The notes beneath the pieces were generated by a model, which did not search any database, was not told the origin of the DNA, and worked only from the letters and a program-made list of their open reading frames with translations. DNA of 64,000 nt from Bacilli bacterium (GTDB lineage Bacteria; Bacillota_I; Bacilli_A; RFN20; CAG-288): assembly GCA_900770925.1 (NCBI GenBank), contig CAAGLY010000017.1:1-64000 (forward strand), given 5' to 3'. A program made the translations under genes and the position numbers. Positions 62,990 through 64,000 of the stretch are shown one piece after another. Numbering within the stretch: the stretch's first letter is position 1; every line of letters starts with the position of its first letter.

Positions 62990-64000
62990 AGAAACTCGCT
63001 GCGATCTTAGCTGTCTTATTGGCCTTCACTGTCTTTGCCGTCATTGTCATCTCCTCTCCGAGCGAGATCCTCTATTTCATCAACTGGGGCGAATATATTG
63101 ACCAGAATCTGGTAAAGAAGTTCGAAAAAGAGAATAACTGCCAGGTGATTGAAGAGGATGTCACTTCTAGCGAGGCAAGGTATCAGAAAATCACTTCCGG
63201 AGCAACAAGCTATGATGTGGCTATTCCGGGAGACTATACGGTGGAACAGCTGTATAAGGAAGGATACCTCTATGAGAGGGATGTGGAGGATATTAAGCTC
63301 AGCAATCTTAGCTCTTATCAGTCTATTTTCAATGATTCCCTTTCTGCCTTAAGGAAAACCTATTCAGTTCCTAGAAGCTATTATAGGCCCTACTTCTGGG
63401 GCTCTTATTCCCTGATCTATTCCACGAAGAAGGATTATGTGGAAGAGAGCGTGAAGACAAACGGATTCAAGACCCTGTTTGACCGCTCCCTGTTCAAGGG
63501 AGAGGTGAACGTCGGAAGGTATGATACCTCAAGATGGAGGGTTGCCTCCTATCTTCTCAGTAAGGGAGTCAATCCGAATGTGACGGATTTAAAGACAAGG
63601 TCTACAGAAGGAAATATCTCCAAGGAACTGCAGGAAGAGATTATTTCTGCCTTGAAACAGGAAAACTTCGATGAATTCGGAAACGATCAGCTTAAACGTG
63701 ATGTTGCCTCTAACCGCCTTGATTTAAGCTATGTCCAGTCCGGAGACTTCTTCGATGCTCTCTATCTCTCCTTAAGCCAGTCCGATAATCCTGTTCAGTT
63801 CAATATCTTTGTCCCTAAGACCACCGCCGCCTTCTTCGATTCGATGGTCATTCCTAAGACCAGCAAGAATAAGATCCTTGCCAACAAGTTCATCGATTTC
63901 AGGCTCAATCCGGAGAACTCCTATCAGAATGCACGTGCTATAGGATATTCTCCCACCTTAAAGAAAGTATCTTCTCTCTTTGAAAAAACAGCTGAGGAAG
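62986..64000 (+). CDS. potD: Spermidine/putrescine-binding protein PotD, truncated at window edge
   Basis: Open to the window end (338 codons visible, most of the protein). N-terminal signal-anchor MKKLAAILAVLLAFTVFAVI without a clear lipobox Cys, so it may be anchored by an uncleaved helix. The polyamine-binding fold is shown by YFINWGEYID and SEAMYQKITSGATSYDVAIPGD (Met is AGG; shown here only in part as the SEAMY motif), PYFWGSYSLIYS and a C-terminal helical end. Fourth gene of potABCD, fed by the promoter at 59413. Confidence 0.9.
   Translation, partial: MKKLAAILAVLLAFTVFAVIVISSPSEILYFINWGEYIDQNLVKKFEKENNCQVIEEDVTSSEARYQKITSGATSYDVAIPGDYTVEQLYKEGYLYERDVEDIKLSNLSSYQSIFNDSLSALRKTYSVPRSYYRPYFWGSYSLIYSTKKDYVEESVKTNGFKTLFDRSLFKGEVNVGRYDTSRWRVASYLLSKGVNPNVTDLKTRSTEGNISKELQEEIISALKQENFDEFGNDQLKRDVASNRLDLSYVQSGDFFDALYLSLSQSDNPVQFNIFVPKTTAAFFDSMVIPKTSKNKILANKFIDFRLNPENSYQNARAIGYSPTLKKVSSLFEKTAEE

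Noticed and set aside
1..64000. AGG as Ser, Gly or Lys (as in some mitochondria), or misassembly
   Set aside because: The aligned residue is consistently Met across many families; random error could not target one codon.
1..64000. CRISPR arrays, insertion sequences, integrases, attachment sites
   Set aside because: None seen: no regularly spaced repeats, transposase motifs or duplicated tRNA ends next to the tRNA genes.

Overview
The window looks like chromosome of an uncultivated Bacilli-type Firmicute (an Erysipelotrichia/Mollicutes-like relative) that still makes lipoproteins and surface proteins. The reasons are the Bacillus-like ribosome binding sites, TTGACA/TATAAT promoters, a preQ1-I riboswitch, MsmX-type sugar ATPases, a PotA carrying a large insertion of the kind known from mycoplasmas, and many ATGA-coupled genes. 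The dominant signal is an altered genetic code: codon AGG reads as methionine, not arginine. In gene after gene AGG sits exactly where the protein family has an invariant Met, while invariant Arg is written CGN or AGA. A tRNA with anticodon CCU at 13720-13796 lacks the A20 arginine identity base and has Met-like acceptor features. AGG-to-Met reassignment in a clade of uncultivated Bacilli was reported by Shulgina and Eddy (eLife 2021, from memory); this window fits that description. Any standard translation of these genes is wrong at every AGG. UGA remains a stop.

Layout. 1-3.3 kb: two surface/secreted proteins on the minus strand. 3.9-8.0 kb: a complete nicotinate-to-NAD operon (pncB-nadD-nadE). 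8.2-13.1 kb: accessory stretch with a frameshifted hemolysin-III gene, a lipoprotein gene broken by an in-frame TGA, an AbiEi/AbiEii toxin-antitoxin pair, and queT under a preQ1-I riboswitch with a transcription terminator. 13.3-15.9 kb: tRNA-Arg(CCG), tRNA(CCU), a large secreted protein and tRNA-Leu(CAG). 16.0-22.5 kb: an old-yellow-enzyme-type reductase with both aconitase X subunits, two related phosphodiesterases, and an iron alcohol dehydrogenase.

22.7-49.9 kb: a pectin utilisation locus of about 27 kb. It holds an ABC importer (LplB/LplC-type permeases, large binding lipoprotein, two MsmX-type ATPases), several uncharacterised membrane proteins, and pectin-processing enzymes without visible signal peptides (GH28, GH105 fused to a MATE transporter, pectinesterase, rhamnogalacturonan acetylesterase, a NodB deacetylase). 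It also holds the full routes to 2-keto-3-deoxygluconate and on to pyruvate and glyceraldehyde 3-phosphate: UxaC-UxaB-UxaA, KduI-KduD, KdgK, KDPG aldolase. A GntR/FCD regulator is encoded near its end, and three copies of the palindrome CTTGTATACAAG lie in front of its two main transcription units. The picture is uptake of oligogalacturonides followed by intracellular trimming.

50.0-64.0 kb: a DUF368 protein, a NifX-like protein, mutT coupled to a frameshifted PLD-helicase, panE, two small membrane proteins, guanine deaminase, a decayed AlbA_2/AAA_4 gene, and potABCD running off the right edge.
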